Assembly: GCF_009905735.1 (NCBI RefSeq)
Contig: NZ_JAAALE010000013.1
Location: forward strand, 1-64,000
DNA from: Porphyrobacter sp. SLTP
GTDB taxonomy: Bacteria > Pseudomonadota > Alphaproteobacteria > Sphingomonadales > Sphingomonadaceae
Direction: 5' to 3'
Length of the DNA: 64,000 nt
A program made the translations under genes and the position numbers. The notes beneath the pieces are model-generated. The model worked only from the letters and a program-made list of their open reading frames with translations. It was not told where the DNA came from and ran no database searches. Positions 42,739 to 52,811 of this stretch are shown here, one piece after another (the stretch's first letter is position 1; each line of letters begins with the position of its first letter).

Positions 42739-44055
42739 GTGGCATTTGCAAAGTCGAGGCGATGGGCAATCGCCGGTCTGACGGGAACCGCCCTCACCGG
42801 CATCGCTCTCATAGCGAGCCCTGTGGCAGCGCAGGAACGCCCGGTTGCCTTCACCGGCGCGCGCATCCTGACCATGGCGGGCGAACCGGTCGAGAACGGC
42901 ACAATCGTGATCAAGGATGGCAAGATCGTCGCGGTCGGCGCCAATGTCGCCATTCCCGCTGATGCCGAGCGCCGCGCGGTTGATGGCCGGGTGATCATGC
43001 CCGGCATCGTCGACACCCATTCGCATATTGGCCAAGTCGCAGGCGCGGACGGCTCTGGCCCGATCCAGCCCGAAGTCCGCGCATTGGATTCGATCAACCC
43101 CTTCTCGACCTCGATCGACAAGGCGCGCGCCGGCGGGGTCACCACCGCCAACATCATGCCCGGATCGGGCCACCTGATGAGCGGGCAGACCTTCTACATG
43201 AAGCTGCGCAAGGGCCGCACCGTCGATGACATCGCGTTCGAGATGAAGGGCGGCGCGGCGCTCGGCGGCATGAAGATGGCGAACGGGACCAACCCGATGG
43301 GCGGCAGCGGCTTCCCCGGCACGCGCGCCAAGTCCGCGTCGCTGGTGCGCGAGCAGCTGACCGAGGCCAAGGCCTATTGCGCCGGCGACCGCAAGAAGCG
43401 CGATCTGGGCAAGGAAGCGCTGTGCGAGGTGCTCTCGGGCGAGCGGCTGGTGCATTTCCACACCCACCGCGCCGATGACATCATGACCGTGCTGCGGCTC
43501 AAGCAGGAATTCGGTTTCAGCGTGCTGATCCAGCATGGCACCGAAACGTGGAAAGTCGCCGAGGAACTGGCCAAGGCCGGGGTGCCGGTATCGAACATCA
43601 CGCTGGATGCACCGGGCGGGAAGCTCGAAACGGTCGACCTGCGGATGGACAATGCCGCCATCCTCGAACGCGCGGGCGTGCTCGTCTCGATCCATTCGGA
43701 CGACGCAATCGTGGATTCACGCATGATGCTGCGCGAGGCCGCGCTGGCGGTGCGCGGCGGGATGAGCCGTGATGGCGCCTTGCGGGCGCTCACCATCAAC
43801 GGGGCCAAGCAGATGCGGCTCGATGCCCGCATCGGCTCGCTCGAAGTGGGCAAGGATGCCGACTTCCTCGTGCTCGATGGCGATCCGTTGTCGACCTACA
43901 CCCACGTGCTCGAAACCTGGGTGGAGGGCGACAAGCTGTTCGATCGCAGCCTGCCTGAGGATTTGTTGATGGCCACGGGAGGCTTTGGCGCGGGCAGCCC
44001 GATGGAAGCCTCGCACCACCACTGGGAAATTGCCGAAGCGGAAGGGCACAACTGA
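42739..44055 (+). CDS. exported amidohydrolase family protein
   Basis: A 438-residue metal-dependent hydrolase of the imidazolonepropionase-like group. The GTG at 42739 is favoured: GGGAGAA lies before it and it opens a signal peptide (AGLTGTALTGIALIASPVAA, cleaved near AQE). Metal ligands are present as GIVDTHSHIGQ, HFHTHRAD and HSDDAIVDS. An upstream ATG overlapping the preceding stop would add about 35 residues of poor quality. The next gene is a paralogue with a degraded metal site and overlaps by one base, so the pair probably forms one complex in the periplasm. Confidence 0.85.
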   Translation: MAFAKSRRWAIAGLTGTALTGIALIASPVAAQERPVAFTGARILTMAGEPVENGTIVIKDGKIVAVGANVAIPADAERRAVDGRVIMPGIVDTHSHIGQVAGADGSGPIQPEVRALDSINPFSTSIDKARAGGVTTANIMPGSGHLMSGQTFYMKLRKGRTVDDIAFEMKGGAALGGMKMANGTNPMGGSGFPGTRAKSASLVREQLTEAKAYCAGDRKKRDLGKEALCEVLSGERLVHFHTHRADDIMTVLRLKQEFGFSVLIQHGTETWKVAEELAKAGVPVSNITLDAPGGKLETVDLRMDNAAILERAGVLVSIHSDDAIVDSRMMLREAALAVRGGMSRDGALRALTINGAKQMRLDARIGSLEVGKDADFLVLDGDPLSTYTHVLETWVEGDKLFDRSLPEDLLMATGGFGAGSPMEASHHHWEIAEAEGHN

Positions 44056-45287
44056 TGCGTATCGCCGGATATTGCCTTGCCGCCGCCAGCGCACTCGCGC
44101 TTGGCACAGCGGTCCACGCGCAGGACATCGCGATCAAGGGCGGCGAGGTTCACACCATGGCCGGCCCTGCCATCACCGACGGGGTGGTGGTGATCGATGA
44201 CGGCAAGATCGTCGCCGTTGGCCCCGCCGCCAGCACACCGATCCCCGAGGGGTTCACCGTGATCGAGGCCAAGGTCGTCACCCCCGGTCTGGTCGATGCC
44301 CGCACCGTGGTCGGGCTGGCGGGCTATCTCAATCAGGAGCATGATCAGGACCAGCTGGACGAAAGCGCCCCGGTGCAGCCGCAGCTGCGCGCAATTGACG
44401 CCTATAATCCCGGCGAGGCGCTGGTGGCATGGCTGCGCGGGTTCGGGGTCACCACGATCCACACCGGCCACGGCCCCGGCGCGCTGGTTTCGGGCCAGAC
44501 GATGATCGCCAAGACGGTCGGCAACACCGCCGATGCCGCGGTCATCGTGCCCCGCGCGATGGTCGCCGCCAATCTCGGGTCCGGCGCGCTGGCCGAGGGC
44601 GGCAAGGCCCCCGGCACCCGTGCAAAGCAGATCGCAATGCTGCGTCAGGCGCTGCTCGCCGCCAAGGAAGGCGAAGCGCCCAAGCCCGCGAAGAAGGGCG
44701 AGGAAAAGTCCGGCCCTGACAAACCGCCCAGCCTTGACGTGCAGGTGATGCGCGATGTGCTCGCCCGCAAGCTGCCGCTGCTGATCACCGCCCACCGCGC
44801 GCAGGACATCATGAGCGCGCTGCGGCTGCGTCAGGAGTTCGGCATTGATGTCGTGCTCGACGGGGCGGCTGAGGCCTATCTGCTGACGGCCGAGATCAAG
44901 GCTGCCGGGGTCAAGGTCATCCTGCACCCGCCCATGGCGCGGCAATATGGCGAGTTCGAAAACGCCAGCTTCACCACCGGCGCAGCGCTGCGCGCCGCGG
45001 GCATTCCGTTCGCCTATCAGTCGGGGTACGAAGGCTACGTGCCCAAGACGCGGGTGATCCTGTTCGAAGCCGGGGTCGCGGCGGCCAACGGGCTGGCGTG
45101 GAATGACGCGCTGGCGAGCATCACCATCGATGCGGCGCGGGTGATCGGGCTGGAAAAGCGGGTCGGTTCGCTTGAAGTCGGCAAGGACGGCGATGTCGCG
45201 CTGTTCGACGGCGATCCCTTCGAATACGCCTCGCACACGGTGGGCGTGGTGATCGACGGCAAGGTGGTCAGCACCGCCACGCAGTGA
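44055..45287 (+). CDS. exported amidohydrolase-fold protein with degraded metal site
   Basis: A 410-residue paralogue of the preceding gene with its own signal peptide (YCLAAASALALGTAVHAQ). Where active members have DTHSHIG it reads DARTVVGLAG, and the catalytic HSDD motif becomes QSGYEGY. The middle motif LLITAHRAQDI is kept in part. It is therefore probably a non-catalytic partner or has a changed chemistry. The C-terminal KRVGSLEVGKDGDVALFDGDP is a normal amidohydrolase ending, so the protein is full length rather than decayed. Confidence 0.84.
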   Translation: MRIAGYCLAAASALALGTAVHAQDIAIKGGEVHTMAGPAITDGVVVIDDGKIVAVGPAASTPIPEGFTVIEAKVVTPGLVDARTVVGLAGYLNQEHDQDQLDESAPVQPQLRAIDAYNPGEALVAWLRGFGVTTIHTGHGPGALVSGQTMIAKTVGNTADAAVIVPRAMVAANLGSGALAEGGKAPGTRAKQIAMLRQALLAAKEGEAPKPAKKGEEKSGPDKPPSLDVQVMRDVLARKLPLLITAHRAQDIMSALRLRQEFGIDVVLDGAAEAYLLTAEIKAAGVKVILHPPMARQYGEFENASFTTGAALRAAGIPFAYQSGYEGYVPKTRVILFEAGVAAANGLAWNDALASITIDAARVIGLEKRVGSLEVGKDGDVALFDGDPFEYASHTVGVVIDGKVVSTATQ

Positions 45288-45305
45288 CGGGCTGACACGC
45301 CGCGA

Positions 45306-45761
45306 TTAGCCCAGCGCCGCGGCTTCCTTGATGGCGCGGCGGATGCTCATATAGGTGGCGCAGCGGCACAGGTTGCCGCTCATCGCTTCGTCGATGGCCG
45401 CGTCATCGGGCGCGGGATTGTCCCGCAGCAGCGCGGTCGCGGCCATGATCTGCCCGGATTGGCAATAGCCGCATTGAGGGACGTCATTGGCCACCCAGAC
45501 CTGGCGGATGGCGTCGGCGGCCGCGCCTGCAACGCCTTCGATGGTGGTGATCTCCGCCCCTTCGAGCGAATCATGCGGCGTCACGCACGAACGGGTCGGC
45601 GCGCCATCGACATGGACGGTGCAGGCGCCGCATTGGGCGACCCCGCAGCCGAACTTCGTGCCCGTCATCCCAAGATGATCGCGCAGCACCCACAGCAAAG
45701 GCGTGCCCGGAGCCGCATCGACGCTTGCGGATTTCCCATTGATTTTGAGGGTAATGGCCAT
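45306..45761 (-). CDS. iorA: (2Fe-2S)-binding subunit of an IorAB-type molybdenum hydroxylase
   Basis: A 151-residue iron-sulfur protein with the plant-ferredoxin-like cluster cysteines GCGVAQCGACTVHVDG and the second cluster in QCGYCQSGQ and GNLCRCATY. It matches the small subunit of isoquinoline 1-oxidoreductase and aldehyde dehydrogenase type enzymes. It lies 15 bases after the large-subunit gene. Electrons would pass from molybdenum in the large subunit to an external acceptor; no dedicated c-type cytochrome gene is adjacent. Confidence 0.9.
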   Translation of the reverse strand: MAITLKINGKSASVDAAPGTPLLWVLRDHLGMTGTKFGCGVAQCGACTVHVDGAPTRSCVTPHDSLEGAEITTIEGVAGAAADAIRQVWVANDVPQCGYCQSGQIMAATALLRDNPAPDDAAIDEAMSGNLCRCATYMSIRRAIKEAAALG

Positions 45762-45776
45762 GCTCGGCTCCTGATC

Positions 45777-48158
45777 CTAAACGGTCTTTGTCGCGGGCAG
45801 CTTGAGCGTGTCGCCCTCGGCCCCGATCAATGGCAGCGTGCGCAGCCGGTGCCCGGTCGCGGCGAAGATCGCGTTGGCAAGCGCGGGGGCAGCGGGCGGC
45901 GTTGCCGGTTCCCCCACCCCGCCCGGCGGCGCGTCCGAAGCGATGATCTCCACCTTGAAGTCGCGCGGCGCCTCTCCCATCCGCATGAGCCGCCAGCTCG
46001 GGAAGTTGTCCTGCACGACCGCGCCATCCTTGGCGGTGATCGCGCCATAGAGCGCGTTCGACAGCCCGTAGATCGTCCCGCCCTCCATCTGCGCGCGGAC
46101 GTGGCGCGGGTTGATCACGGTCCCCGCATCCACCGCCAGCCACACGCCCGGAATGCGGAGCGTGCCATCCTTGCCGACCGCCACTTCGATCACCGTGGCG
46201 ATGTAGGTGAGGAACGAGCGGTGCACCGCGATCCCCAAGCCTCGTCCGGCGGGTAGCTTGCGGCCCCATTCGGCCATCGCTGCGGCCTTCTCGACCACAT
46301 TGCGCAGCCGCCCGGTGTCGATCGGGTATTCCGACAATTCCGCGCCGTAATTGCCGTAAGTCGCGCCCTCCGCCTCCGGGTCGATGGTACGCGGCGGACC
46401 GATCAGTTCGAGCAGATAGTCTTTCTGATCACGCCCCGCCGCATGGGCGAGTTCGGCGGCAAAGCTCTGCACCGCAAAAGCGTGGTAGATATTCGCGACC
46501 GAGCGCAGCCAGCCGATCCGCATATGACCCTTGGCGTCGCCGGATTCGACCCGGAGATTGGGCGCGGCAAAGGGGACATCGGTGGCGCCCATGCTCATCT
46601 CGCCATCACTCGGCTCGGCCACCGTGTTGTCGAAGGTCGAGCTGATCGGCGGGAACACCGTGCGGTGCAGCCACGCGGTGCATGTGCCGTCCGCGTCGAG
46701 CCCAGCCTCGCAATACTGCGCACTGACCGAGTGGTAGAAGCCGTGGCGGATATCATCCTCACGCGTCCAGGTGACCTTGACCGGCTTGCCGACCTCGCGG
46801 GCGATCAATGCTGCCTCAATCACGAAATCGGGCTTGGACTTGCGCCCGAAAGCACCGCCGAGCCAAGTGGGCGTGACCTTGATGTTTTCCTTGGGAATCC
46901 CCAGCGCTTCGGCGAGCGTATCACGGGTGTTCTGCGGGTCTTGCACGCAGGCCCAGCATTCGAGCCGATCGCCATCCCATTCCGCTGTCGCGCTCGGCGG
47001 TTCCATCGGTGACTGGTTGAGGTGCGGAGCGTAATATTCCGCCGTCACGCGCTTTGAGGCGGAAGCCAGCGCAGCGCTGACATCGCCGCGCGACCGCCGC
47101 ACCTTGCCGCTGCGCTTCGCGGTGGCCTGCAACTGTTTGGCATAGGCTTCGGAATCGTAACCCGCATTGGGGCCGTCCTGCCACGCGATCTCCAGCTCGC
47201 GCCGGCCCTCGATTGCGGCCCAAGTGTCGCGCGCGACCACGGCCACACCGCCCAAGGGCTGGAACAGCGCGGGCGGCTTGGCATCGGGCAGACGCATGGT
47301 GCTGAGCACGCCGGGCACCGCCAGCGCCTTGGCATCGTCAACGCTGCCGACCCGTCCGAACAGCTGCGGCGGGCGGGCGACCACGGCATAGACCATCCCC
47401 GGCCGCTTCACATCGATCCCGAAAGTGCTGTCCCCCTTCACAATGCGCGGCACGGTCAGCGAAGGGATTTCCTCGCGGATGTAGCGCCATTCCTTGGGGG
47501 TCTTGAGCCTGATATCGGCCTCGGCCGGAATAGCGAGCCGCCCGGCCAGTTCGGCCAGATTGCCATAAGACAGGGTCTCGTCGTTCTTCGTGTTGCTGAC
47601 CAGCCCGCCCTTGGCCGAGCACTGGTCCCGCGGCAGCTTCCAGTAGAGCGCGGCTGCGGCGACCAGCATATGCCGCATCGCCGCGCCAGCCACGCGCAAC
47701 CGGTGGAAATTGAACCGGACCGAGCGCGAACCATCGGTGTTCTGGTCGCCGTAGCGCTCATGCCCTTCGGCCTGAACGATGGCGACCTTGTCCCAGTCTG
47801 CCTCAAGCTCATCGGCCACGATCTGGGCCATCGCCGTCCAGGTCTGCTGGCCCATCTCAGAGCGGTGGCAGGTGATCTTGACCGCCCCGTCCTTGTCGAT
47901 CGCAATCCACAGCGACGGGGTGGCATCCCCGCCCTTCACCCCCGTGAGCGGGCTAGCGCCGGGGTCCGGCAGCTTGAACGCGTCCGCATCAATGACCGGC
48001 TCGACATAGCTCGAACAGCCCGCCAGCGTTACGCCAAGGACGAACAGTCCCGCCCCGCCCACAAAGGCGCGGCGGCTGAGATTGACAAAGGGGCTTGGCC
48101 CATCGCCTGTACCGTCCGCCTTTGGTGCAGGAATGATCCCGAGATCGCGCATCAGCAT
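45777..48158 (-). CDS. iorB: molybdopterin-binding subunit of an IorB-type aldehyde/N-heterocycle hydroxylase
   Basis: A 793-residue catalytic subunit. A twin-arginine-like signal ([18 protein letters not shown], then TLAGCSS) sends it to the periplasm, typical of IorB. Two xanthine-dehydrogenase-type domains follow, with [19 protein letters not shown] and [12 protein letters not shown] as molybdopterin-site motifs and [18 protein letters not shown] at the C-terminus holding the active-site glutamate of the family. It would hydroxylate an aldehyde or N-heteroaromatic ring. The substrate is unknown, but a hydantoin/lactam operon lies nearby. Confidence 0.9.
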   Translation of the reverse strand: MLMRDLGIIPAPKADGTGDGPSPFVNLSRRAFVGGAGLFVLGVTLAGCSSYVEPVIDADAFKLPDPGASPLTGVKGGDATPSLWIAIDKDGAVKITCHRSEMGQQTWTAMAQIVADELEADWDKVAIVQAEGHERYGDQNTDGSRSVRFNFHRLRVAGAAMRHMLVAAAALYWKLPRDQCSAKGGLVSNTKNDETLSYGNLAELAGRLAIPAEADIRLKTPKEWRYIREEIPSLTVPRIVKGDSTFGIDVKRPGMVYAVVARPPQLFGRVGSVDDAKALAVPGVLSTMRLPDAKPPALFQPLGGVAVVARDTWAAIEGRRELEIAWQDGPNAGYDSEAYAKQLQATAKRSGKVRRSRGDVSAALASASKRVTAEYYAPHLNQSPMEPPSATAEWDGDRLECWACVQDPQNTRDTLAEALGIPKENIKVTPTWLGGAFGRKSKPDFVIEAALIAREVGKPVKVTWTREDDIRHGFYHSVSAQYCEAGLDADGTCTAWLHRTVFPPISSTFDNTVAEPSDGEMSMGATDVPFAAPNLRVESGDAKGHMRIGWLRSVANIYHAFAVQSFAAELAHAAGRDQKDYLLELIGPPRTIDPEAEGATYGNYGAELSEYPIDTGRLRNVVEKAAAMAEWGRKLPAGRGLGIAVHRSFLTYIATVIEVAVGKDGTLRIPGVWLAVDAGTVINPRHVRAQMEGGTIYGLSNALYGAITAKDGAVVQDNFPSWRLMRMGEAPRDFKVEIIASDAPPGGVGEPATPPAAPALANAIFAATGHRLRTLPLIGAEGDTLKLPATKTV

Positions 48159-48171
48159 CGGCTTTTCCCCT

Positions 48172-48312
48172 TCAGCCGGATCGTCGGCTCATGTCCGACG
48201 ACACAATCTTGGGCGAGGTCGCGCGCTGTGGCAAGCCGCCATGCGCAATGGCGGGCGTGGCAAGCGATGTTGCCGCAGCAAGCGCGGCGATGGCGACCCG
48301 GTTCATCGCCAT
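48172..48312 (-). CDS. possible small exported protein, unknown
   Basis: An open frame of 46 codons starting MAMNRVAIAALAAATSLATP, which looks like a signal peptide cleaved after AIA, leaving only about 22 residues (HGGLPQRATSP and on). No strong Shine-Dalgarno sequence precedes it. It fills the gap between the copper-chaperone operon and iorB. It may be a real secreted peptide, a remnant of a longer exported protein, or chance. Function is not recognised. Confidence 0.25.
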   Translation of the reverse strand: MAMNRVAIAALAAATSLATPAIAHGGLPQRATSPKIVSSDMSRRSG

Positions 48313-48334
48313 TCTGTCTGTGAAACGCGTGCGG

Positions 48335-48991
48335 TCACCCCACCAGCCGTTTCAGTTTCGCGAGAGCGTTGGGGCCCGTTTCGTCATAAGCGATGATCGA
48401 CTGAAGCTTGCCCGACGCGTCCATCAGGTACACGCTGGCGGTATGGTCGATGGTGTAGTCGCCGCCCTGAGTGGGCACCTTCTGGTAGAAGGCGCGGTAG
48501 GCCTTCACGGCGCGGTCGACCTCCGCGTCGGTGCCCGTCAGCCCTAGGATCGGGGTGCCGAACAGCGCGACATAGCGGCCGATATCCTCCGGGCTGTCAT
48601 AGCCGGGGTCGACCGAAACGAAGACGATCCGGAACTTGTCGCCATCCGCCCCCATTTGCTTGCGCAGCTGCGCCATGCGCGACAGCGTGGTCGGGCAGAC
48701 GTCGGGACAGCGGGTGAAGCCGAAGAAGATCGCAAAGGGTTTGCCCTTCAGCGTCGCGTCGGTGACGCGTGACCCGTCCGGCGCGGTGAGCGCAAACGGC
48801 CCGCCGACGCTGGCCGAATAGACGTTCTCGCCCTCTGGCGACGTCGCGCGATCGGGGGCGAACATCGCCACCAGCCCGACCCCGATCACCAGCGCCACCA
48901 GCAGCCACAGGATTAGCCGTAGTGTCTTGAGCCCCTCGCTGCGGTCCGTGAGCGAGGGTTCATCCTCGTGTTCAGGAAAGGGATCAGTCAT
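48335..48991 (-). CDS. SCO1/SenC family copper chaperone
   Basis: A 218-residue membrane-anchored thioredoxin-fold protein. One N-terminal helix (LILWLLVALVIGVGLVAMFA) is followed by the copper site FTRCPDVCPTTLSRM and the conserved histidine in YTIDHTASVYLMD. SCO proteins deliver copper to the CuA centre of cytochrome c oxidase. The start at 48991 overlaps the end of the PCu(A)C gene, and the two function together in copper insertion. Confidence 0.9.
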   Translation of the reverse strand: MTDPFPEHEDEPSLTDRSEGLKTLRLILWLLVALVIGVGLVAMFAPDRATSPEGENVYSASVGGPFALTAPDGSRVTDATLKGKPFAIFFGFTRCPDVCPTTLSRMAQLRKQMGADGDKFRIVFVSVDPGYDSPEDIGRYVALFGTPILGLTGTDAEVDRAVKAYRAFYQKVPTQGGDYTIDHTASVYLMDASGKLQSIIAYDETGPNALAKLKRLVG

Positions 48992-49505
48992 GCCCGCCGT
49001 GCTCCCCTTCGCCATGCTCCATGCCGGGAGCCATCGCCCCGGCGGGCTTGACTGCAAGTTCGGTCACGACCGGGCCCGCGCCTTCGAAGGTCAGCGTCAG
49101 CGGCACGGTCTCGCCTGCCTTGAGCGGCTGCTTCAGATCCATCAGCATGATGTGGAAGCTGCCTGGCTTGAGCGTCACTTCGCCGCCTGCCGGCACGTCC
49201 AGCCCGTCTTCCAGCTGGCGCATCCGCATCACCCCGCCGTCCATGCTCATGGTGTGGATCTCGACCCGTCCGGCAACCGGCGTGCTGCCGCCTGTGATGC
49301 GGTCGGCGGCGGTGCCGGTGTTGGCGATGGTCATGAAAGCGCCGCCCGCGTTCTGGCCCACAGCGGTCTCTCGCGACCAAGGCTCGGATATCGCGATGAT
49401 GCTGGCGCCGGTCTCAGTGGCCGCGGGCGTTTCGGCAGCAGGGTTGCAGGCGGTGATGATGATCGTGCTCGCCAACAGGGCGGCGGCAAAGAACGGGCGG
49501 GTCAT
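48984..49505 (-). CDS. periplasmic copper chaperone PCu(A)C
   Basis: A 173-residue lipoprotein: signal ALLASTIIITACNPA with lipobox cysteine, then the PCu(A)C copper motif in the pattern His-x-Met (VEIHTMSMD), Met-x-Met (GVMRMRQL) and His-x-Met (SFHIMLMD). The His/Met-rich tail (GMEHGEGEHGGHD) may add copper capacity. It passes copper to SCO or directly to the oxidase. The ATG at 49505 follows GGAGATT; it is first of the two-gene unit with SCO. Confidence 0.9.
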   Translation of the reverse strand: MTRPFFAAALLASTIIITACNPAAETPAATETGASIIAISEPWSRETAVGQNAGGAFMTIANTGTAADRITGGSTPVAGRVEIHTMSMDGGVMRMRQLEDGLDVPAGGEVTLKPGSFHIMLMDLKQPLKAGETVPLTLTFEGAGPVVTELAVKPAGAMAPGMEHGEGEHGGHD

Positions 49506-49696
49506 GCTGAAATCTCCTCGGGTGATGGATTGTGGCGTGCGCAATCTTGGCGCGACGCGGCAAAAGCGGCGGGTTGATCCGCTGTTGGCTGCCCGGTGGG
49601 GCAGTCCATGATTGCAAACATGGGAACGATACTCCGACAGCCCGGCGCATCATGAAGCGACGCGCGGCGGGCCTACCGATACACAGGGGTGCAGGG

Positions 49697-50110
49697 TCAG
49701 GCGGTCGCCGGAGGGCCGCGCAGTTGCGGGCGCAGGAAGGGAATGTCGCGCAGCGAAAGCGCGGGTAGCGGGGCAATCCCGATCAGCAGGATAAAGGCCA
49801 GCGCGGTGGCAAGCAGAACCGGGTCTACCCCGCCGAGCGCGAAATGGCCGAGGCCGGAGAAGGCGCAAGCCTGCCCCTTGTCTGCCATGTCGGAATGATC
49901 ACCACCCGCGGCGTGCTTGCCCCCAATCGCGATCTGCATTGGCTTCGGCGTGCCGCTGGCATCCGAGCAGATCGTGACCGTCAGGAACCGGTCACCGCTG
50001 GCCGCCAGCATGAAGCCCGAGGGCACCACGGCCTTCACCGCCAGCGCCAATGCCAGCAGCATCAGCGTCAGCCGGGCATGGTCACGGAACAGGGCGCGCA
50101 GGCGGTTCAT
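49697..50110 (-). CDS. DUF2946 family protein
   Basis: A 137-residue protein with an N-terminal membrane helix in LTLMLLALALAVKAVVPSGFM, the family core TVTICSDASG, a short His-containing loop (GGDHSDMADKGQACAF) and a C-terminal helix ending RDIPFLRPQLRGPP. DUF2946 genes occur beside copper and TonB loci and are thought to be metal-related, without a proven function. It stands about 190 bases before the PCu(A)C gene on the same strand. Confidence 0.78.
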   Translation of the reverse strand: MNRLRALFRDHARLTLMLLALALAVKAVVPSGFMLAASGDRFLTVTICSDASGTPKPMQIAIGGKHAAGGDHSDMADKGQACAFSGLGHFALGGVDPVLLATALAFILLIGIAPLPALSLRDIPFLRPQLRGPPATA

Positions 50111-50185
50111 GCCTGCATGCCCATAACGGCTGAGGCACGCCCTGTCATTACGTCTCGGCCCGCAATGGCAGCGGCCGCCGCTGCG

Positions 50186-50578
50186 TCAATGCCGGTGCAC
50201 CCGGCGCAGGCGCGCCCCATGCGCCGCCAGCAGCAGCGCTGCTCCAGTGACCGTCAGTGCCTGCTCACCGGCCTCATTGCCGACGAACAGTCCCCCGATC
50301 AGCGCGGCGAAGGCCGCCAGCACCAGTCCGGTCTGCCAGCGCCCTGGGCTCGCGCGCAACAGCACCGGGCCGCTCACCAACAGCACGGGCAGGATAAGCG
50401 CGGCGTGGAGCCACGCATTTTCGCGCAATCCTTCGGGCAAGGCGGCGAGGATCACCACCGGCAGGCTCGCCAGCAGCCACGGCAGGGCGAGGCAATGCAC
50501 GAGGCACAACGCCGACAAGCCCATGCCAAAGCGGTGCCACGGTGCCTCGCTGCGCGTCTGTGGTGGTGAACCGGCCAT
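50186..50578 (-). CDS. MerC domain-containing membrane protein
   Basis: A 130-residue protein with about four membrane helices and the MerC metal motif [15 protein letters not shown]. It is not part of a mer operon; MerC-domain proteins of this type are found under zinc control. Its start faces the COG0523 GTPase gene across an 82-base gap that contains a Zur-like site, so zinc transport or trafficking is the likely role. Confidence 0.8.
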   Translation of the reverse strand: MAGSPPQTRSEAPWHRFGMGLSALCLVHCLALPWLLASLPVVILAALPEGLRENAWLHAALILPVLLVSGPVLLRASPGRWQTGLVLAAFAALIGGLFVGNEAGEQALTVTGAALLLAAHGARLRRVHRH

Positions 50579-50593
50579 GCCTCATCCCTGTTG

Positions 50594-50608
50594 CGTTATG
50601 TTACAACA
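50594..50608. promoter_or_regulatory. Zur-like operator in a divergent promoter
   Basis: The minus strand reads TGTTGTAACATAACG, matching the alphaproteobacterial Zur pattern TGTTAT-N3-ATAACA at 10 of 12 fixed positions. It lies between the divergent MerC-domain and COG0523 genes, both typical members of zinc-starvation regulons. The match is by eye only. Confidence 0.65.
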
Positions 50609-50660
50609 TCACTTAATTAGCAGCGACGTCTTTGCAAGCCGCACACCACAGGATTTCCGC

Positions 50661-51914
50661 ATGACCGCCCCTGCATCTGCTCGGCCCACTACCGATCCCC
50701 GCCTGCCCGTCACTGTCCTGTCCGGCTTTCTCGGCGCGGGCAAGACCACGCTGCTCAACCACATCCTCGCCAACCGCGAAGGCAAGCGCGTGGCGGTGAT
50801 TGTCAACGACATGAGCGAGGTGAACATCGACGCTGATCTGGTGCGCGGCGGCGAGGCGGCGCTGTCCCGCGCGGAGGAAACGCTGGTCGAGATGACCAAT
50901 GGCTGCATCTGCTGCACCCTGCGCGATGATCTGCTGAAGGAAGTGCGCAAGCTCGCCGAGGAGGGCCGCTTCGATTACCTCGTGATCGAGAGCACCGGGA
51001 TCTCCGAACCCCTCCCCGTTGCCGCCACCTTCTCCTTCCGCGACGAAAATGACGAATGCCTTGGCGATGTCGCGCGGCTCGATACGATGGTTACGGTGGT
51101 GGACGCGCTCAACCTGCTGGCCGATTATTCGAGCACCGACCTGCTTTCCGCCCGTGGTGAGACTGCGGGCGAAGGCGATGATCGCAGCCTTGTCGGCCTG
51201 CTGGTCGAACAGATCGAATTTGCCGATGTGGTGATCGTCAACAAGGCGAGCGCCGTGTCGCCCGAACAGCTTGCCACGGTCAAGCAGGTGGTCGCGTCCC
51301 TGAACGCCGATGCCCGCATCATCGAGGCGGATTTCGGCAAGGTCGCGCTGGACACCATCCTCGACACCGGCCTCTACGACGAGGAGCGTTCCGAACAGCA
51401 TCCGCTGTGGATGAAGGAGCTCTACGACTACGCCAGCCATCGCCCCGAAAGCGAGGAATATGGCGTCGAAAGCTTCGTCTATCGCGCCCGCAGGCCCTTC
51501 CACCCGGCGATGTTCTATCGCTTCCTGACCAGCGACGCGCTCGACACAGTGATCCGCGCCAAGGGCCACTTCTGGCTCGCCACCCGCAGCGAATTCCTCG
51601 GCGAACTGGCGATTGCGGGCCACCAGAAGACCGTCAGCCGCATGGGCCGCTGGTGGGCTGCGGTGCCCAAGAACCGCTGGCCTGACGACGGCACCTTCGA
51701 GGAATTCGTGATCCGCCACTGGGACGCGGTGTGGGGCGACCGGCGGCAGGAGCTGGTGTTCATCGGCATCGGGCTCGACAAGGACGCGATCACCAAGGCG
51801 CTTGATGCCTGCCTCATGCCGACAGCCGCATTCACGCCCGAAAAGTGGGAGCGGCTCAACGACCCCTTCCCCGCATGGGGCGAGGCGCAGACGACGCTCG
51901 AACCGGCGGAATGA
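50661..51914 (+). CDS. COG0523 family GTPase, putative zinc chaperone (ZigA-like)
   Basis: A 417-residue G3E GTPase with Walker [17 protein letters not shown], the metal motif [11 protein letters not shown] (CxCC), [12 protein letters not shown], and a base-recognition NKAS segment. The C-terminal CobW domain ends with the block [16 protein letters not shown]. Members under Zur move zinc to client enzymes when zinc is scarce. The start at 50661 is chosen because family homology starts with VTVLSGFLG; the longer frame overlaps the divergent promoter. A Zur-like operator precedes it. Confidence 0.88.
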   Translation: MTAPASARPTTDPRLPVTVLSGFLGAGKTTLLNHILANREGKRVAVIVNDMSEVNIDADLVRGGEAALSRAEETLVEMTNGCICCTLRDDLLKEVRKLAEEGRFDYLVIESTGISEPLPVAATFSFRDENDECLGDVARLDTMVTVVDALNLLADYSSTDLLSARGETAGEGDDRSLVGLLVEQIEFADVVIVNKASAVSPEQLATVKQVVASLNADARIIEADFGKVALDTILDTGLYDEERSEQHPLWMKELYDYASHRPESEEYGVESFVYRARRPFHPAMFYRFLTSDALDTVIRAKGHFWLATRSEFLGELAIAGHQKTVSRMGRWWAAVPKNRWPDDGTFEEFVIRHWDAVWGDRRQELVFIGIGLDKDAITKALDACLMPTAAFTPEKWERLNDPFPAWGEAQTTLEPAE

Positions 51915-52025
51915 CGCCAGCGACGGCCTTCTAGCCGATCCGAACTTCGCACCCTGTCATCAGGGCATTCTGCGCCTGATCGAGCACGCTCGACAATGGC
52001 GGGGACATCCCACAATGTCCGCCGC

Positions 52026-52712
52026 ATGACGTCTTCGCTCCCGCATCAGCCACCCACGTGGCCGCTTCTGGCATGGCTGACGGCAGGCCTGGCAGGGATC
52101 GCGGCCCCTGCACTCGCCATGCTGCTGTTGCCCGAGGCACCTGACACTGCGCCGATCGCTGAGATCGCCGGACCGATCCTCGCGGTCGGCCTGATGGGCA
52201 CCGGCATGATTTCAGCGGCCATCGCCGGGAGGCTGTGGATCGGTATCGCGCTGGCGCTGCTGACGGGGGCTGGCCTTATCTGGCTCGCCTCTGCGCTGGG
52301 AATGGCGCCCATTGCGCATCTCATGGCAACCGGATGGGCCGTCATCATCGCCAGCACCAGCTTCGCTGCCCGCGGCACCCTGTTTGCCCGCAGCGCAGCC
52401 GACAAGGGCTGGTGGATCGCCGTCGCCGTGGTTGCAGGAGAGGCCGCGGTTGTCGCAACCGCCGCGGCGACGCCGGGTGCCCTGCCCGGCTGGCTGTTGG
52501 CCTTGCTGCCAGCACAATGGGCCAGCATGGCCATCCAGTCAGCACTCACCGGCCCCGCCACACCGGCAGCAAGCGCGGCCCTGTTCGCCCTCGGCGGAAC
52601 GGCGGCAGCGACGTTACTGGTCGCCCACTTATGGCCAAGCCGCTGGCCTTACCTGATCATGTTTACGACTTGGCTCGGATTCTCAGCGCTGGTCTGGCAC
52701 CAGATCGGGTGA
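52026..52712 (+). CDS. polytopic membrane protein, unknown
   Basis: A 228-residue protein made almost wholly of hydrophobic helices, about seven, rich in Ala, Gly and Leu, with no charged motif or cysteine pattern that I recognise. The start at 52026 (MTSSLPHQPPTW) is preferred over an in-frame ATG at 51996. It is the last apparent complete gene before the IS-disrupted region. Orientation and spacing suggest its own promoter. Function cannot be given. Confidence 0.6.
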   Translation: MTSSLPHQPPTWPLLAWLTAGLAGIAAPALAMLLLPEAPDTAPIAEIAGPILAVGLMGTGMISAAIAGRLWIGIALALLTGAGLIWLASALGMAPIAHLMATGWAVIIASTSFAARGTLFARSAADKGWWIAVAVVAGEAAVVATAAATPGALPGWLLALLPAQWASMAIQSALTGPATPAASAALFALGGTAAATLLVAHLWPSRWPYLIMFTTWLGFSALVWHQIG

Positions 52713-52811
52713 TCGCCAGCGGGCGATACATGCGACAATTGGCGTGATCTTAATGTGATCAAACGGCAGCTTGACGCTCAAGCGAGCATCGGCATGTCAG
52801 GCGCCACGTGA

